Of a stretch of 64,000 nt of DNA, positions 19,701-27,893 are shown piece after piece. The stretch spans positions 1 through 64,000 of the forward strand of contig JAIPBJ010000005.1 of assembly GCA_021739625.1 (NCBI GenBank), given 5' to 3'. The stretch is from Flavobacteriales bacterium. GTDB lineage: Bacteria > Bacteroidota > Bacteroidia > UBA10329. Positions within the stretch are counted from its first letter, which is position 1, and every line of letters starts with the position of its first letter. The translations under genes were made by a program, and so were the position numbers. The notes beneath the pieces were generated by a model. The model searched no databases and was not told the origin of the DNA. It worked only from the letters and a program-made list of their open reading frames with translations.

Positions 19701-20307
19701 GGCCACGGCCGACATAGGTGCCCCAGTGGTGCCATTCATCGCAGGATTCACCATCAGTCCCGAGACCGGCCTTCAGCCGTTGGACATCACCATCACCAAC
19801 ACCAGCATCGGGGGCACCTCCTACGAGTGGCATCTGGGTGACGGAACGGTCATCACCACCAACGACCTTTCGGATGTGATCTACATGTATGCCGATTCCG
19901 GCTCCTTCGATGTGATGCTGGTGGCCGTGGATGCCAGCACGGGCTGTGTCGATACTGTTCTGGTAAATGGGGCGGTGTATATCACTCCGACCTCAAGGCT
20001 CAATGTTCCGAACGTGATCACTCCCAATGGTGACGGTGTGAACGATATGTTCCCCATCGATCCCACGCAGAACAACTTCTTCCCCTTCGAGATTCGGAAC
20101 ATCAAGGATTTCCGTGGTCGCGTCTTCAACCGGTGGGGTCAGCTGGTGTATGAGTGGACCATGCCGCTCGCAGGCTGGGAAGGCCGCACTCTGAGTGGTG
20201 TTCCTGTGGAACCTGCCACCTATTATTATGTGATCACAGCTGTGGGCATCGATGGCGATGCCCTCACCGAGTACGAATTGAAAGGTTCGGTGCTGGTGGT
20301 CAGATGA
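16765..20307 (+). CDS. Large T9SS type B cell-surface protein: Gly-rich region, seven SprB repeats, PKD domain
   Basis: 1180 aa from ATG 16765 (MRKGLLSLAIAASSALF), chosen because the signal peptide (cleaved after VDANA) starts there. Residues ~80-430 are extremely Gly-rich (GGAGGAGGG runs) with scattered Cys pairs. Seven SprB-type repeats of ~78 residues follow, each with a Cys near the start, GGTxPYTYxW, a GxYxVxVTDxNxC segment and an end in TEP/ADP. A PKD-like domain (EWHLGDG) comes next, then a CHU_C/gliding-type C-terminal domain (LNVPNVITPNGDGVNDMF, RVFNRWGQLVYE). SprB family proteins are gliding adhesins or surface filaments exported by T9SS. No protease or glycosidase domain is seen. 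The gene is monocistronic and flanked by a promoter and a strong terminator. Confidence 0.9.
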   Translation: MRKGLLSLAIAASSALFTVDANAQCGTTPHAGDLIISTNTSLSGIHNVAGTFRVQAGVTVTVTPYSSGGCGELVINAANIDIIGSIVADGAGYPGGTGGTGSTTGNNSSALSGCLSKDDCMVVEVDPGQPGAPGGGPGAGTAGVAGTLGRGPKQQCQNWGDSYGFVAGGGGAGGAGGGSYGGAALNGGTGGSAAAYNAGLYSGASIATCTSPSTGTGGAGGGVGAGYGTAAGTDIALGSGGAGAGGGGKSAGNGATGGVGGAGGGIITLNSTGSLSILGTISALGTSGANGGAGGNGGRSSDCCSDGCSGCDERTYSSGAGGGAGAGGGAGGGILITANGLATITGTLRTSGGNGGAGGAGGDASSSSCSHSALFCSSTGGSATNGNSGQQGGGGSGGRIKVFTNPCYANNVTPTTLVNGGSGQGGAAGVGTVNIASLPGVVPPTTAFTSVDALCFGDANGQATVTVSGGTAPFTFTWPVGVSSTSTATTTTATGLAAGTYDVTVQDNGGCDVLQTVTVTEPTLLTGQIFGTIDADCYGAGTGEASVTGLGGTGGYSYLWNDPGTQVTATATNLPSGTWTVQITDGNNCTATASVTIADPAPFAATVSIDQHVSCNGADDGIATVNVVGTPSFTFLWNDPQSQTSATAGNLPAGTWQVIVASSLTCDTIVSVTITEPGVLVPIAVQTSQVSCSGGSDGVASVTQTGGTGPFLYQWDDVNLSTTNVVTGLPIGTYNVIVTDFNSCTANASVTITEPLPINIAFDITDATCFGMASAQVTANVSGGIAPYTYAWSPGGLTGQTANNITAGTYSVTVTDANSCIGTFNNIIVGQPTAVVINSTQITNITCNGANDGSIATTVSGGTAPYTYQWNDPTVQTSATATDLGPGNYGVVVLDANNCPATAAGLVIAEPDVLEVIVSSTTPITCEGGADGVADAAVTGGTLPYTYLWSDGQQTATATDLPQGSYVLAVTDANGCSGSATADIGAPVVPFIAGFTISPETGLQPLDITITNTSIGGTSYEWHLGDGTVITTNDLSDVIYMYADSGSFDVMLVAVDASTGCVDTVLVNGAVYITPTSRLNVPNVITPNGDGVNDMFPIDPTQNNFFPFEIRNIKDFRGRVFNRWGQLVYEWTMPLAGWEGRTLSGVPVEPATYYYVITAVGIDGDALTEYELKGSVLVVR

Positions 20308-20328
20308 CTCCGGTCCATAGATAGCTTG

Positions 20329-20365
20329 AAAGGAGGCCTTCAGCGTGGAGGCCTCCTTTTCTTTT
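20329..20365 (+). terminator. Rho-independent terminator after the SprB-repeat gene
   Basis: A perfect 10-bp stem (AAAGGAGGCC at 20329-20338 with GGCCTCCTTT at 20350-20359) has an 11-nt loop and is followed by TCTTTT. It begins 21 bp after the stop codon. Confidence 0.85.
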
Positions 20366-20404
20366 GTCCAAAAGTGTTTGACGGGGTTATTGTCCTGTCA
20401 CCGC

Positions 20405-20830
20405 ATGTGTGCAGGCTCTCAGACGGTTTGCAGCTCATCGGAAACGATCACTGTGCCGGGCATAAGCAACCCTGCCGATATCTGCTATGCGACAGCGACC
20501 GATACTTTGGCCATTCCGGGGGGAAATCAGGTGTTGTTCGTGGGATTCGAGACAAGCGTGGTCTGGATGGGAACGGTCAGCGCGTCTGCACTCGATATCC
20601 GATACGTTGGAGGCCTTCCACAGGTGATCTTCACTTTGGGCAGGCCGCAGACCGTGACCATTGATATCATCGATGTGGGCGGCCGTGTTGTCCATACCGC
20701 CATGGAAGGCCCTCAGACCACTGGAAAGCAGACGGTGGTGCTCGGTGCAATAGGTCTGGAGAGCGGGGCATACGTGTGCCGCGTTAGTTCAGGGGAGGTG
20801 AACGCCATGGAGCGTATCGTAATCCCATGA
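20405..20830 (+). pseudogene. Orphan T9SS type A sorting-domain fragment
   Basis: The open frame (ATG 20405; the frame extends back to a GTG at 20345 inside the terminator) encodes about 141 residues with no signal peptide. The C-terminal half is a clear Por-secretion tail: VTIDIIDVGGRVVHT, then GLESGAYVCRV and a terminal MERIVIP. A sorting domain without a signal peptide or passenger cannot work alone, so this is probably the 3' remnant of a deleted or rearranged secreted-protein gene. The alternative is a second C-terminal tail separated from the upstream gene by recombination. Confidence 0.6.
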
Positions 20831-20916
20831 ACCAGTAGGCCCCCGGCCTGTGCAATCCGGTTCTGTTCAATCTTACTTAGGCATAAAGCATTTCCCAAAC
20901 ACTAGGGAGCGGATTG

Positions 20917-22338
20917 TCAAGTGTCAGTGCCACTGTCAGCAGGCAACAGGAGCCGTATTACTGAGACTGATAAAAAGAGCAGACAGGCCCCGTCAACGGT
21001 GGCCACGAACCTCACGTCACCATAGAACATGACCAGTACAGGCACAATGCTGAAGACCATTAGCCCAGCAGGCCAAAGCTCTTGTCGCAAGCGTCTGCGC
21101 AGGAGCAGGGCGAGCAGAACCAGAAGGGCGGGCAGGAACAACCACGGCCATGCTCCGATTCCGTTGTACAACTTGGCCCAAGTGATGCGCAGGCCGAGCA
21201 AGGGGTGCTCCGCGTAGAACCGCAGCAGTTTGGCGTTCTTGTCCATGGAGGGCAATCCGTTGTAGAATGATGTGCGGATGATGCGCCACTCTGGATGGAA
21301 GTCGCCATCGGTGCAATACTCGTTGTGTACATTCAGGATGTTGTAGTCGCCCAGTTGATTGGTGATGATTACGGGGTCGTTCTCCAGCGCGTGCTGATAC
21401 TGATGGAACAGCAGCAGTTCCATCACCACATCATGGCGCGGCTCACCATCAGGGCCGAAGATCTCACCGTGGGTGTTCAGTAGCAGGCCATGGGAAGCCT
21501 CGCGCAGCATGCGGCTGAACTCGGTGCGTTCTGGGATGTTGCCCTGGATTGCAGTGTTGATGTGCCAGATCCATGGGACAAGCGCAAGGGCCACACCTGA
21601 TGCAAAGGCCATGACCGGGCGGAGACCGTTCCCTACCGACCCCTTGAGAAAAGGAAGCATGTACATGAACGAGATGCCTGCGATGGCCAATGCAAAATAG
21701 CCTTTGGTGAGCACCAGAACCGCAAGGGATGCCCCGAAAACGAAGTGTTTCCAAGGTCTGTTTCCTCCCCATGCGGCCATGCCTGCCACCGAGGCCATCA
21801 TTACGAGTGTTTTGGTCAATGTCTCTGCTGTCAGATGTTGAATAGGCGCAGACTTGATCAGAAGTAGCAGAGGAACAACCGCCAATGCCATCAGCATTCC
21901 CCGTCTGCCGCGCGTCAGATATCCTGCCAGAGGGAGCGTGGCGGCCATGAGGGCCCAACACAACAGATTCAACAGATGAGCGGTTGACGGCCGCAGTCCG
22001 AAGATCCAGTATGCGGAACCGAGCACGAATGAATATACAGGCGGTTTGCTGGGAAATACGATGGGCGGGGCCTGTGCCAGTGTTCTGAAATAGGGAAGGG
22101 TGTCTGCCCGGTTGCACAGCATGTAGTCTTCCTTGGGGCCGATGAAGCCATAGATAGGAAACTGACCGTGCAATGCCAGATTGACTGCGGGAATATGGTA
22201 TTCCAACATGTCGCCCGGATACTGGTCGCAAAGGGAGAAATGCACCTGTGTGGACGCGGTGCCATGCCATGCCCTGAGCGCCCCGAAGGTGACGAGCGCT
22301 GTCAGCAACGCGATGATGGGAAGTTCAATCCTGCGCAT
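20917..22338 (-). CDS. Polytopic membrane glycosyltransferase-like protein (GT-C type)
   Basis: 473 aa from ATG 22338 (MRRIELPIIALLTALVTFG), overlapping the upstream gene by 14 bp; residues before it are read from the upstream gene's sequence. It has about ten membrane helices. After helix 1 comes a long loop with FSLCDQYPGDMLEYHIPAVNLALHG, where the Asp/Glu residues lie where GT-C enzymes keep the catalytic acid. A soluble segment (HGEIFGPDGEPRHD) follows the middle helices. It closes the operon headed by the Gfo/Idh/MocA gene at 26374. It probably adds a sugar to a lipid-linked or surface acceptor; donor and acceptor unknown. Confidence 0.72.
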   Translation of the reverse strand: MRRIELPIIALLTALVTFGALRAWHGTASTQVHFSLCDQYPGDMLEYHIPAVNLALHGQFPIYGFIGPKEDYMLCNRADTLPYFRTLAQAPPIVFPSKPPVYSFVLGSAYWIFGLRPSTAHLLNLLCWALMAATLPLAGYLTRGRRGMLMALAVVPLLLLIKSAPIQHLTAETLTKTLVMMASVAGMAAWGGNRPWKHFVFGASLAVLVLTKGYFALAIAGISFMYMLPFLKGSVGNGLRPVMAFASGVALALVPWIWHINTAIQGNIPERTEFSRMLREASHGLLLNTHGEIFGPDGEPRHDVVMELLLFHQYQHALENDPVIITNQLGDYNILNVHNEYCTDGDFHPEWRIIRTSFYNGLPSMDKNAKLLRFYAEHPLLGLRITWAKLYNGIGAWPWLFLPALLVLLALLLRRRLRQELWPAGLMVFSIVPVLVMFYGDVRFVATVDGACLLFLSVSVIRLLLPADSGTDT

Positions 22339-23554
22339 TGCCGGCAGTTGAAAGTGACTGTTGGAGCACGTCAGCCCAGTACATATTGCCTTTGGAATTG
22401 TGATGCCCGTCAAGCGGCCAGAACAGGGTATCAGGGTCGAGAAGGCCATTCGCCTTGTCATTGTGCATGATGCTGAACAGGTCGATGGTCTCCAGATGAT
22501 CCACATCCTGAAGACCAGTGGCCAACGCTTTCAACGCGAATGCATCGGTCTTGAGTTCGTTGGACAATGGGTGCAGAACCACAGCGATTACGAATCCGTG
22601 CTGTTTGGCCAATGGCACATACTGCTCCCGAATGCACTGCTCGATAAGGGAAAGTGCTCTTGCCTCTTCCTTTCTCCACGCTGCATCAGTCATCAGAAAA
22701 TGATTGAGACCCAGCACACCGTGCGCAAAGGCCCTGAATATGAACGATGCCCCATAGAGGGGGTCGAACCAGGGCGCAGACCGCCCACGCAGGTCGGCCC
22801 CGCCCGCGAACCGCTCGGATCCGCCATGGACGATGACATCGGAAATGGACGTGGCGTTGATGGCCAGTATCACCATGTCGGGCGTGCACTGCTGCATTGT
22901 TTTTTCGAGAATGATGAGGCCATCGAAAAGGTCGCGGCCGCTTATTCCGCCATTGACATAGACCGTGGGCACGCTTATTTGCTGCGCCAATAAGGCCAAC
23001 CAGCAGGAATCTTCAGGCGCACCGATACCTTCTGTGAAGGAAGCGCCAAGACCTACTATGACACGGTCTTCCTTGGAACAATCAGGCTCTGGGCCTTTCA
23101 TTCCCAGTGAATTGTACTGATATGAATAGGCGTATTCGGACGTACGGTAATCCACAATGCGGTCGGGCCATTTCACCAATCGCTCATAAAGCCCCCGATC
23201 GGTGAAGTGTTTGTTGAGAAAGTTCTGCATGCTCCAACGCGGATAGGGCGAAGTGTAGAAGAATCCGCCCGAACGCTCATTATAGCTCTGGTGATGTTTC
23301 AGCCCATAGCGCAATACCAGCTCGGCCGCAAACAGACAGACCACCACAGACACCATCATCAGCGTGAGACCCAACCTTCTCTCACGTTCATGCACCAGAA
23401 GGGTCAAAGTTCCCAGAGCGGCCATCAGCAGTGCTCCGTAGAGAATGATTGTGCTCAGGATGGAGAACATGCCGTAGGCGGCCAACAGCACATTTGCAGC
23501 AACAACAGCTGCTACGAGCACTATGAGCGGATATTTCCAGAGGCGTGAATCCAT
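22325..23554 (-). CDS. Membrane-anchored SGNH/GDSL-family hydrolase
   Basis: 409 aa. Three N-terminal hydrophobic helices (residues ~8-90), then an extracytoplasmic SGNH fold. Block I reads IVGLGASFTEG (nucleophile Ser; GAS replaces the usual GDS). Block II Gly is in VNGGISGRD and block III Asn in LAINATS. Block V Asp/His is in DGHHNSKGNMYWAD. The same DGHHN/DTHHN-SxG ending occurs in the SGNH protein at 33123. Family members are esterases or O-acyl-modifying enzymes of surface polysaccharides, which fits the neighbouring transferases. It lies 26 bp downstream of another SGNH gene. Confidence 0.8.
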   Translation of the reverse strand: MDSRLWKYPLIVLVAAVVAANVLLAAYGMFSILSTIILYGALLMAALGTLTLLVHERERRLGLTLMMVSVVVCLFAAELVLRYGLKHHQSYNERSGGFFYTSPYPRWSMQNFLNKHFTDRGLYERLVKWPDRIVDYRTSEYAYSYQYNSLGMKGPEPDCSKEDRVIVGLGASFTEGIGAPEDSCWLALLAQQISVPTVYVNGGISGRDLFDGLIILEKTMQQCTPDMVILAINATSISDVIVHGGSERFAGGADLRGRSAPWFDPLYGASFIFRAFAHGVLGLNHFLMTDAAWRKEEARALSLIEQCIREQYVPLAKQHGFVIAVVLHPLSNELKTDAFALKALATGLQDVDHLETIDLFSIMHNDKANGLLDPDTLFWPLDGHHNSKGNMYWADVLQQSLSTAGNAQD

Positions 23555-23580
23555 GGGTCTGGTGTGCCTTCAGTACTCAT

Positions 23581-24681
23581 TCAAGGCACGGAGGTGCTGT
23601 CGCGACACTCACCTTGGGCACGAAGGTGCTCTGCCAGATGCGTTGATACGATCTCGGCCACCTTGGCCGACCCTGCCTTGGAGAAATGCACGTGATCGTA
23701 AAAGTATTCCATCCGTTTGGGCATTTCGCCTGCGAGGTCGATGGCGAATGTTCCCGTCTCATCGGCCACCCGAAGTGTCACCTCGTTGAACAGCGTCAGC
23801 GCGCGGTCGAACAGTATTCCGTTCTCGGCCTCGCTCACCTTGATATGACCCATATAGGTGTGCAAAGCAGGTTCCGTCAGGTCGCCAAGCGGGGTCGGCT
23901 GGGTGATGAGCACCGGCTCAGCACCGGTCTTTCTGCAAGTGGCGATGAAATAACGCAGTCGTTGCGAATATCCTTCCAATTGCTGGGCGGTGATGCGGCC
24001 GACCACTTGCTGCATGGCGTTTTCGGCCAGCACCAGCGTGTCAGCATGGAGTGGGTCCATGTGGAAATGCCGGAATCCCTTTCCCACAGACCTGCGATAG
24101 TTGGCAAGATTGACCAACAGGTTGTAAACTTCGGAATGATGGAGCAGCGGTTTGGCGGTTCGTCCTTCCACTATCCCAATAAACTGTGGATAGGTGAGGC
24201 CCTCCTGTCCCATTTCATTTCTGCCCGCCAGCAGCAGCACCATGTCGGGACGGGTGGCTGCGGCAACATGATTGAGCATCACGGTGCAGCCCAAGGTCGA
24301 TAGGCCATCGATGCCGGCATTGTTCACCCATGTGGCGGTGCAACAGCCATCGAGAATGGTGGAGACCATGGCAGGCCAGTCTGCACCTTCGCTAAGTAGG
24401 CGACAGCCGGTTGTGCTTCCACCTATGGCAATGATACGGAGCTTGGAGAAGGCGTCCTGCGTCAGGTCAGGGCCCCTTAGCCCCATGTTGTTGTGCCGAT
24501 ACACCACTACGGTGTCGGTGCCGGGAATCCTGGGATTTGGGGTCAACGTGACACGGTCCTTGAGCAGACGGATCTCATTGCCCCTTATGCTGAACGGGAA
24601 TGGTGTCCAGACTTGGAGTACAGCCTCCAGCACCAGAAGTGCAAAGACAAGTCCCAGAAGCAGTGCCAACAGGTTTTTCAT
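23581..24681 (-). CDS. SGNH/GDSL-family hydrolase with N-terminal membrane anchor
   Basis: 366 aa from ATG 24681 (MKNLLALLLGLVFALLVLEAVL), overlapping the upstream GT2 stop codon (ATGA). One signal-anchor helix is followed by an SGNH domain. Block I is IIAIGGSTTGCRLL (Ser nucleophile), block III is LLLAGRNEMGQEG (Asn), and block V is DHVHFSKAGSAKVAEI (Asp and His). All catalytic residues are present, and the GRNE/DHVHF pattern differs from the other two SGNH proteins here, so they are not recent duplicates. Likely extracytoplasmic deacylation or acyl transfer on a glycan. Confidence 0.82.
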   Translation of the reverse strand: MKNLLALLLGLVFALLVLEAVLQVWTPFPFSIRGNEIRLLKDRVTLTPNPRIPGTDTVVVYRHNNMGLRGPDLTQDAFSKLRIIAIGGSTTGCRLLSEGADWPAMVSTILDGCCTATWVNNAGIDGLSTLGCTVMLNHVAAATRPDMVLLLAGRNEMGQEGLTYPQFIGIVEGRTAKPLLHHSEVYNLLVNLANYRRSVGKGFRHFHMDPLHADTLVLAENAMQQVVGRITAQQLEGYSQRLRYFIATCRKTGAEPVLITQPTPLGDLTEPALHTYMGHIKVSEAENGILFDRALTLFNEVTLRVADETGTFAIDLAGEMPKRMEYFYDHVHFSKAGSAKVAEIVSTHLAEHLRAQGECRDSTSVP

Positions 24682-25370
24682 CAAAGCTTGAAAGTAGTGC
24701 ATATCTGCCAAAGTCGGTACGTCTCACCTATTGCCATCCGCAGGGTGCGCCAGTTTCCTCCCTTGGCATTTCCATAGTCGCGTTGCAGATAGGAGGTGGG
24801 TATCTCGAGCGGATACACGTGGCACTTTGCCAATTTGGCTGTGATCTCGGTCTCGATGAGCGAACTGTGCAGCTTTGGGCGGGTCATTTCCAGATGCTCT
24901 CTGCGGTACACCTTCACCCAGTTCACATCGCGCAGAAAAATGCCGAGCACATGCTGGTTGAAGGCACGGTTGAGCCACGTCAGGGTTCTGCGATAAATGT
25001 TGTAACCGGTCTCCTCACGGTAATACGCGATGAACCGGTCGGTACCGAAAGGGGTGAGTTCCAGCAGGTCGGTGATACGGAACTGACCATCGCCCGGAAT
25101 GGCGCATACATAGTCGAGCCGCGCTTCCTGATACCCTGTGCGCAACGCTTCGCCAATCCCAAGATTGACGGGGTGGTGAATAGTCCGTACATGCCTGTTG
25201 TTGGCGCACAGCCGATCGCACAGCTCGCCTGTCCCGTCCGTGCTGCCATCATTCACCAGAATGACCTCATATTGCTCCGCGATCCCGTCCATCACCGTCA
25301 GCACATCTGCTACCACCCGTTGCAGGTTGCCCACCTCATTGAAACAGAAGATGATGATGGAGAACCTCAC
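24681..25370 (-). CDS. GT2 family glycosyltransferase, DPM-like
   Basis: 229 aa, starting with GTG at 25370 that overlaps the upstream stop (GTGA), a typical coupled start. Motifs: FSIIIFCFNEVGNL, VILVNDGSTDGTGEL, NLGIGEALRTGY and CAIPGDGQFRITDL (GDGQ in place of DxD). There are no membrane helices. The fold is that of polyprenyl-phosphate or nucleotide-sugar GT2 enzymes. GDGQ at the metal site is common in the DPM-like 'undecaprenyl-phosphate hexose' group. It lies between a dehydrogenase and two SGNH enzymes in one operon. Confidence 0.85.
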   Translation of the reverse strand: MRFSIIIFCFNEVGNLQRVVADVLTVMDGIAEQYEVILVNDGSTDGTGELCDRLCANNRHVRTIHHPVNLGIGEALRTGYQEARLDYVCAIPGDGQFRITDLLELTPFGTDRFIAYYREETGYNIYRRTLTWLNRAFNQHVLGIFLRDVNWVKVYRREHLEMTRPKLHSSLIETEITAKLAKCHVYPLEIPTSYLQRDYGNAKGGNWRTLRMAIGETYRLWQICTTFKL

Positions 25371-26374
25371 GCCAGCGGGATGACGGCACCGCCCTGTGCG
25401 AGCGATTCCTGTGCCTTTTCGAGTATGCGCACCACCCTCAGCGCATTGCGCCCGTCCGACAACGGCCGTTTGCCTGTTCGGACTGATGAGACGAATTCAT
25501 CCATCACGTTCTTGAGCGGTTCGCGCAATGAATGCTTTGGAATGGTGATGTCACCGAGCCGATAGTCCGTGAGGCGCACCTTGTTGCCATTCTCCTCGGC
25601 CTTCTGCCGCAGGTCGTACTCGTAGATCACAAGCTTGTTGGTGGGCTCAATGTCATCATAGATGATCATGCGCTTCTCGCCCCCGATGATCATCTTGCGG
25701 ATCTTGACCGGGCTGGCCCACGAGCTGTTGATGTGGACCAGCAGACCCGAGGCGTAACTGAGAAAGAGGTAGGTGAGGTCCTCAGCGCCATGGTCGGGGT
25801 TCACCCTGCCGATGGCCCGCACACTGATGGGCTGCTCGTCAATGAGATGCAGTATGATGGACAGGTCATGGCATGCAAGGTCCCACAGCACATTGGTATC
25901 GTGCTGATAGATGCCCAGATTGATGCGGGTGGCATCGATGTAGTTGACCCGCCCCACAAATTCCGGGGTGATGTAGGATCTGAGCTGCTGCACGGCCGGG
26001 TTGTACATGAAGATGTGATCGACCATCAGGGTCAGATTCCGCTGTTCTGCCAATGCGATAAGCTCCAGGGCATGCACTTCCTTGAGCACGAAAGGCTTTT
26101 CTACCAATACGTGCTTTCCTGCTTCCAGCAAGCGTTTCACCATCGGGTAGTGGACGGACGAAGGGGTGGCGCAGACCACGGCCTCTATCTCCGCGTGCGA
26201 CACCACCTCATCAAACGAATTCAATGCAACGACCTGAGGATATTTGCCCAGTGCGGCCTCCATTTTTGCTGGCGAGAGGTCGAACAGATGCACACGACCG
26301 ATGGCATCGGTCTCCACCATCGTCCTCAGCAGGTTGCTTCCCCAATAGCCATGTCCGATAAGGCAGATGTTCAT
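25367..26374 (-). CDS. Gfo/Idh/MocA-family NAD(P)-dependent sugar dehydrogenase
   Basis: 335 aa from ATG 26374, where the Rossmann fold begins (MNICLIGHGYWGSNLLRTM, with GHGYWG as the dinucleotide loop). The EKPFVL motif near residue 92 (HVLVEKPFVLK) and DLACHDLSIILHL near 175 are family hallmarks. It probably oxidises or reduces a nucleotide-sugar ring hydroxyl, as in UDP-hexuronic acid 3-dehydrogenases of O-antigen clusters. No aminotransferase or acetyltransferase follows, so a 3-amino sugar is not supported here. It heads the leftward operon to 20917 and is divergent from the Wzt-type gene. Confidence 0.88.
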   Translation of the reverse strand: MNICLIGHGYWGSNLLRTMVETDAIGRVHLFDLSPAKMEAALGKYPQVVALNSFDEVVSHAEIEAVVCATPSSVHYPMVKRLLEAGKHVLVEKPFVLKEVHALELIALAEQRNLTLMVDHIFMYNPAVQQLRSYITPEFVGRVNYIDATRINLGIYQHDTNVLWDLACHDLSIILHLIDEQPISVRAIGRVNPDHGAEDLTYLFLSYASGLLVHINSSWASPVKIRKMIIGGEKRMIIYDDIEPTNKLVIYEYDLRQKAEENGNKVRLTDYRLGDITIPKHSLREPLKNVMDEFVSSVRTGKRPLSDGRNALRVVRILEKAQESLAQGGAVIPLA

Positions 26375-26422
26375 GGTAGGGTCACGTTTTGCAGCAAGTC
26401 GGAATCCGGCACCTGCCTGCTG

Positions 26423-26452
26423 CAAAAATGAACATTCGCTGTGAGGTGACAA
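26423..26452 (-). promoter_or_regulatory. Possible promoter of the Gfo/Idh/MocA operon
   Basis: On the minus strand, TTG (26450-26452), a 19-bp spacer and CATTTTTG (26423-26430), one mismatch from TAnnTTTG. It leaves a leader of about 48 nt. Confidence 0.35.
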
Positions 26453-26596
26453 CAGATGCTCTGCTGGGTCGATGAGGTGGACGGAATCAGCAGCCTGCAC
26501 ATGCCCATCATTCAGGCAATGGCCAAGGACTCCCTCTCTTTTGCCCATCTTTGTGCTCCGATGGTTGATGCAGAGACGAACAGGGCTGGGAGGGTC

Positions 26597-27808
26597 ATGG
26601 AATTGGCCCTTGAGGTGAGGGGCCTGAGCAAATCATACCGTGTGAACACCGATGAGGGCGAGAAGACCATTGATGCCCTGAAGGACATCGACCTGACCGT
26701 GGAGCGTGGGAGCTGCCTCGGCATTGTGGGGCGAAACGGTTGCGGAAAGACCACCCTGCTCAGGATCATCGGTGGCCTGGTGAAACCGACCACCGGATCG
26801 GTCACCGTTCATGGGTCGCTGCTGGCCATTACCGATGTGGGCGGAGGCTTCGTACCCGACCTCACAGGACTGGAGAACATCCGTCTCAACGCAAGGATGT
26901 ACGGTCTGAGTGAGGCAGAGACAGACCGCATTCTCCCGCTGATTGCACAGTTCAGCGAGATAGAGGATTTCTTCCATGTGCCGGTCAAAAGCTATTCGCA
27001 GGGCATGTTCCTCCGTCTGGCATTCAGCACCATGATCCATCTTCCAGTGGACATCGTGCTGCTGGACGAGGTGCTGGCAGTGGGCGATGTGGCGTTCAGG
27101 GCCAAGTGCTTCAACAAGCTCCGAGAACTTTCGGCCGATGGTCTCACGGTGCTCATGGTGTCTCACACCTATGACGAGATAGCGGCCTTCTGCAATAGGT
27201 GTCTGGTCATGGATCATGGAATGGTGGTGGTACTTGGCCCGCCCGATGAGACTTTCCCGTTCTATCAGACAGCAAGTCGGGACATGAGCACGGTCAATGA
27301 AAACGACACGGCCCACATCAGCGACCACTTTCATTATCTGCGACCGGACTTTGTTCAGATTGAAGCTGTTACCATAGGAGCAAAGGGTGCACCGGGAGCG
27401 CGCATATCGGTCAACAGCCCTGTTGAGATAGGTATCCAATGGAAAAAGCTGATAAAAGGACATGAGGTTGCCTTCCATCTCTCTATTGCTGATGAAATGG
27501 GAAGAGCTTCAGTTGATACCGCCAATTTTTATGGAAAACCGGCAAATGTCATCGAGCAAGGGCAGTCAGATCGGGACGGTGTTTTCATAGATACTTGCAT
27601 CATACCCGAAAAACTATTGAACACCGGAGTGTTTCGATTGAAAATCTCGGTTACCGTCTATCGAACGGTTCGCGACTATTTCACGGTGTTGGAAACAGTC
27701 AAGGACTTCACATTCATCCTTTTTGATGAGATGTCCGATGGAGACCGGCTGTTCTGGACATACTCGCCCGCGCCCATCCGCACACCGTTCCACTGGAACC
27801 GTAGTTAG
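26597..27808 (+). CDS. ABC transporter ATPase of polysaccharide export (Wzt-type, with C-terminal domain)
   Basis: 403 aa from ATG 26597, preceded by GGGAGG; ATG 26561 is an in-frame alternative. Residues 1-235 form the nucleotide-binding domain: Walker A GRNGCGKTT, the degenerate signature YSQGM typical of Wzt/TagH, Walker B IVLLDEVLAVGD, and H-loop MVSHTYD. Residues ~255-403 match in size and beta content the Wzt C-terminal domain, which in E. coli O-antigen systems reads a terminal modification of the glycan before export. The permease partner is not adjacent; the only candidate in the window is at 46882. This points to ABC-dependent export of a glycan or glycolipid with a modified end. 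Confidence 0.9.
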   Translation: MELALEVRGLSKSYRVNTDEGEKTIDALKDIDLTVERGSCLGIVGRNGCGKTTLLRIIGGLVKPTTGSVTVHGSLLAITDVGGGFVPDLTGLENIRLNARMYGLSEAETDRILPLIAQFSEIEDFFHVPVKSYSQGMFLRLAFSTMIHLPVDIVLLDEVLAVGDVAFRAKCFNKLRELSADGLTVLMVSHTYDEIAAFCNRCLVMDHGMVVVLGPPDETFPFYQTASRDMSTVNENDTAHISDHFHYLRPDFVQIEAVTIGAKGAPGARISVNSPVEIGIQWKKLIKGHEVAFHLSIADEMGRASVDTANFYGKPANVIEQGQSDRDGVFIDTCIIPEKLLNTGVFRLKISVTVYRTVRDYFTVLETVKDFTFILFDEMSDGDRLFWTYSPAPIRTPFHWNRS

Positions 27809-27893
27809 TTGAGACCATTTCTTATCGAACAGGTACATTTGCCTTTCCCCGATCGCGCACGAGTTGGTGCCCCCTAAACCAATTGTTGAGAAC

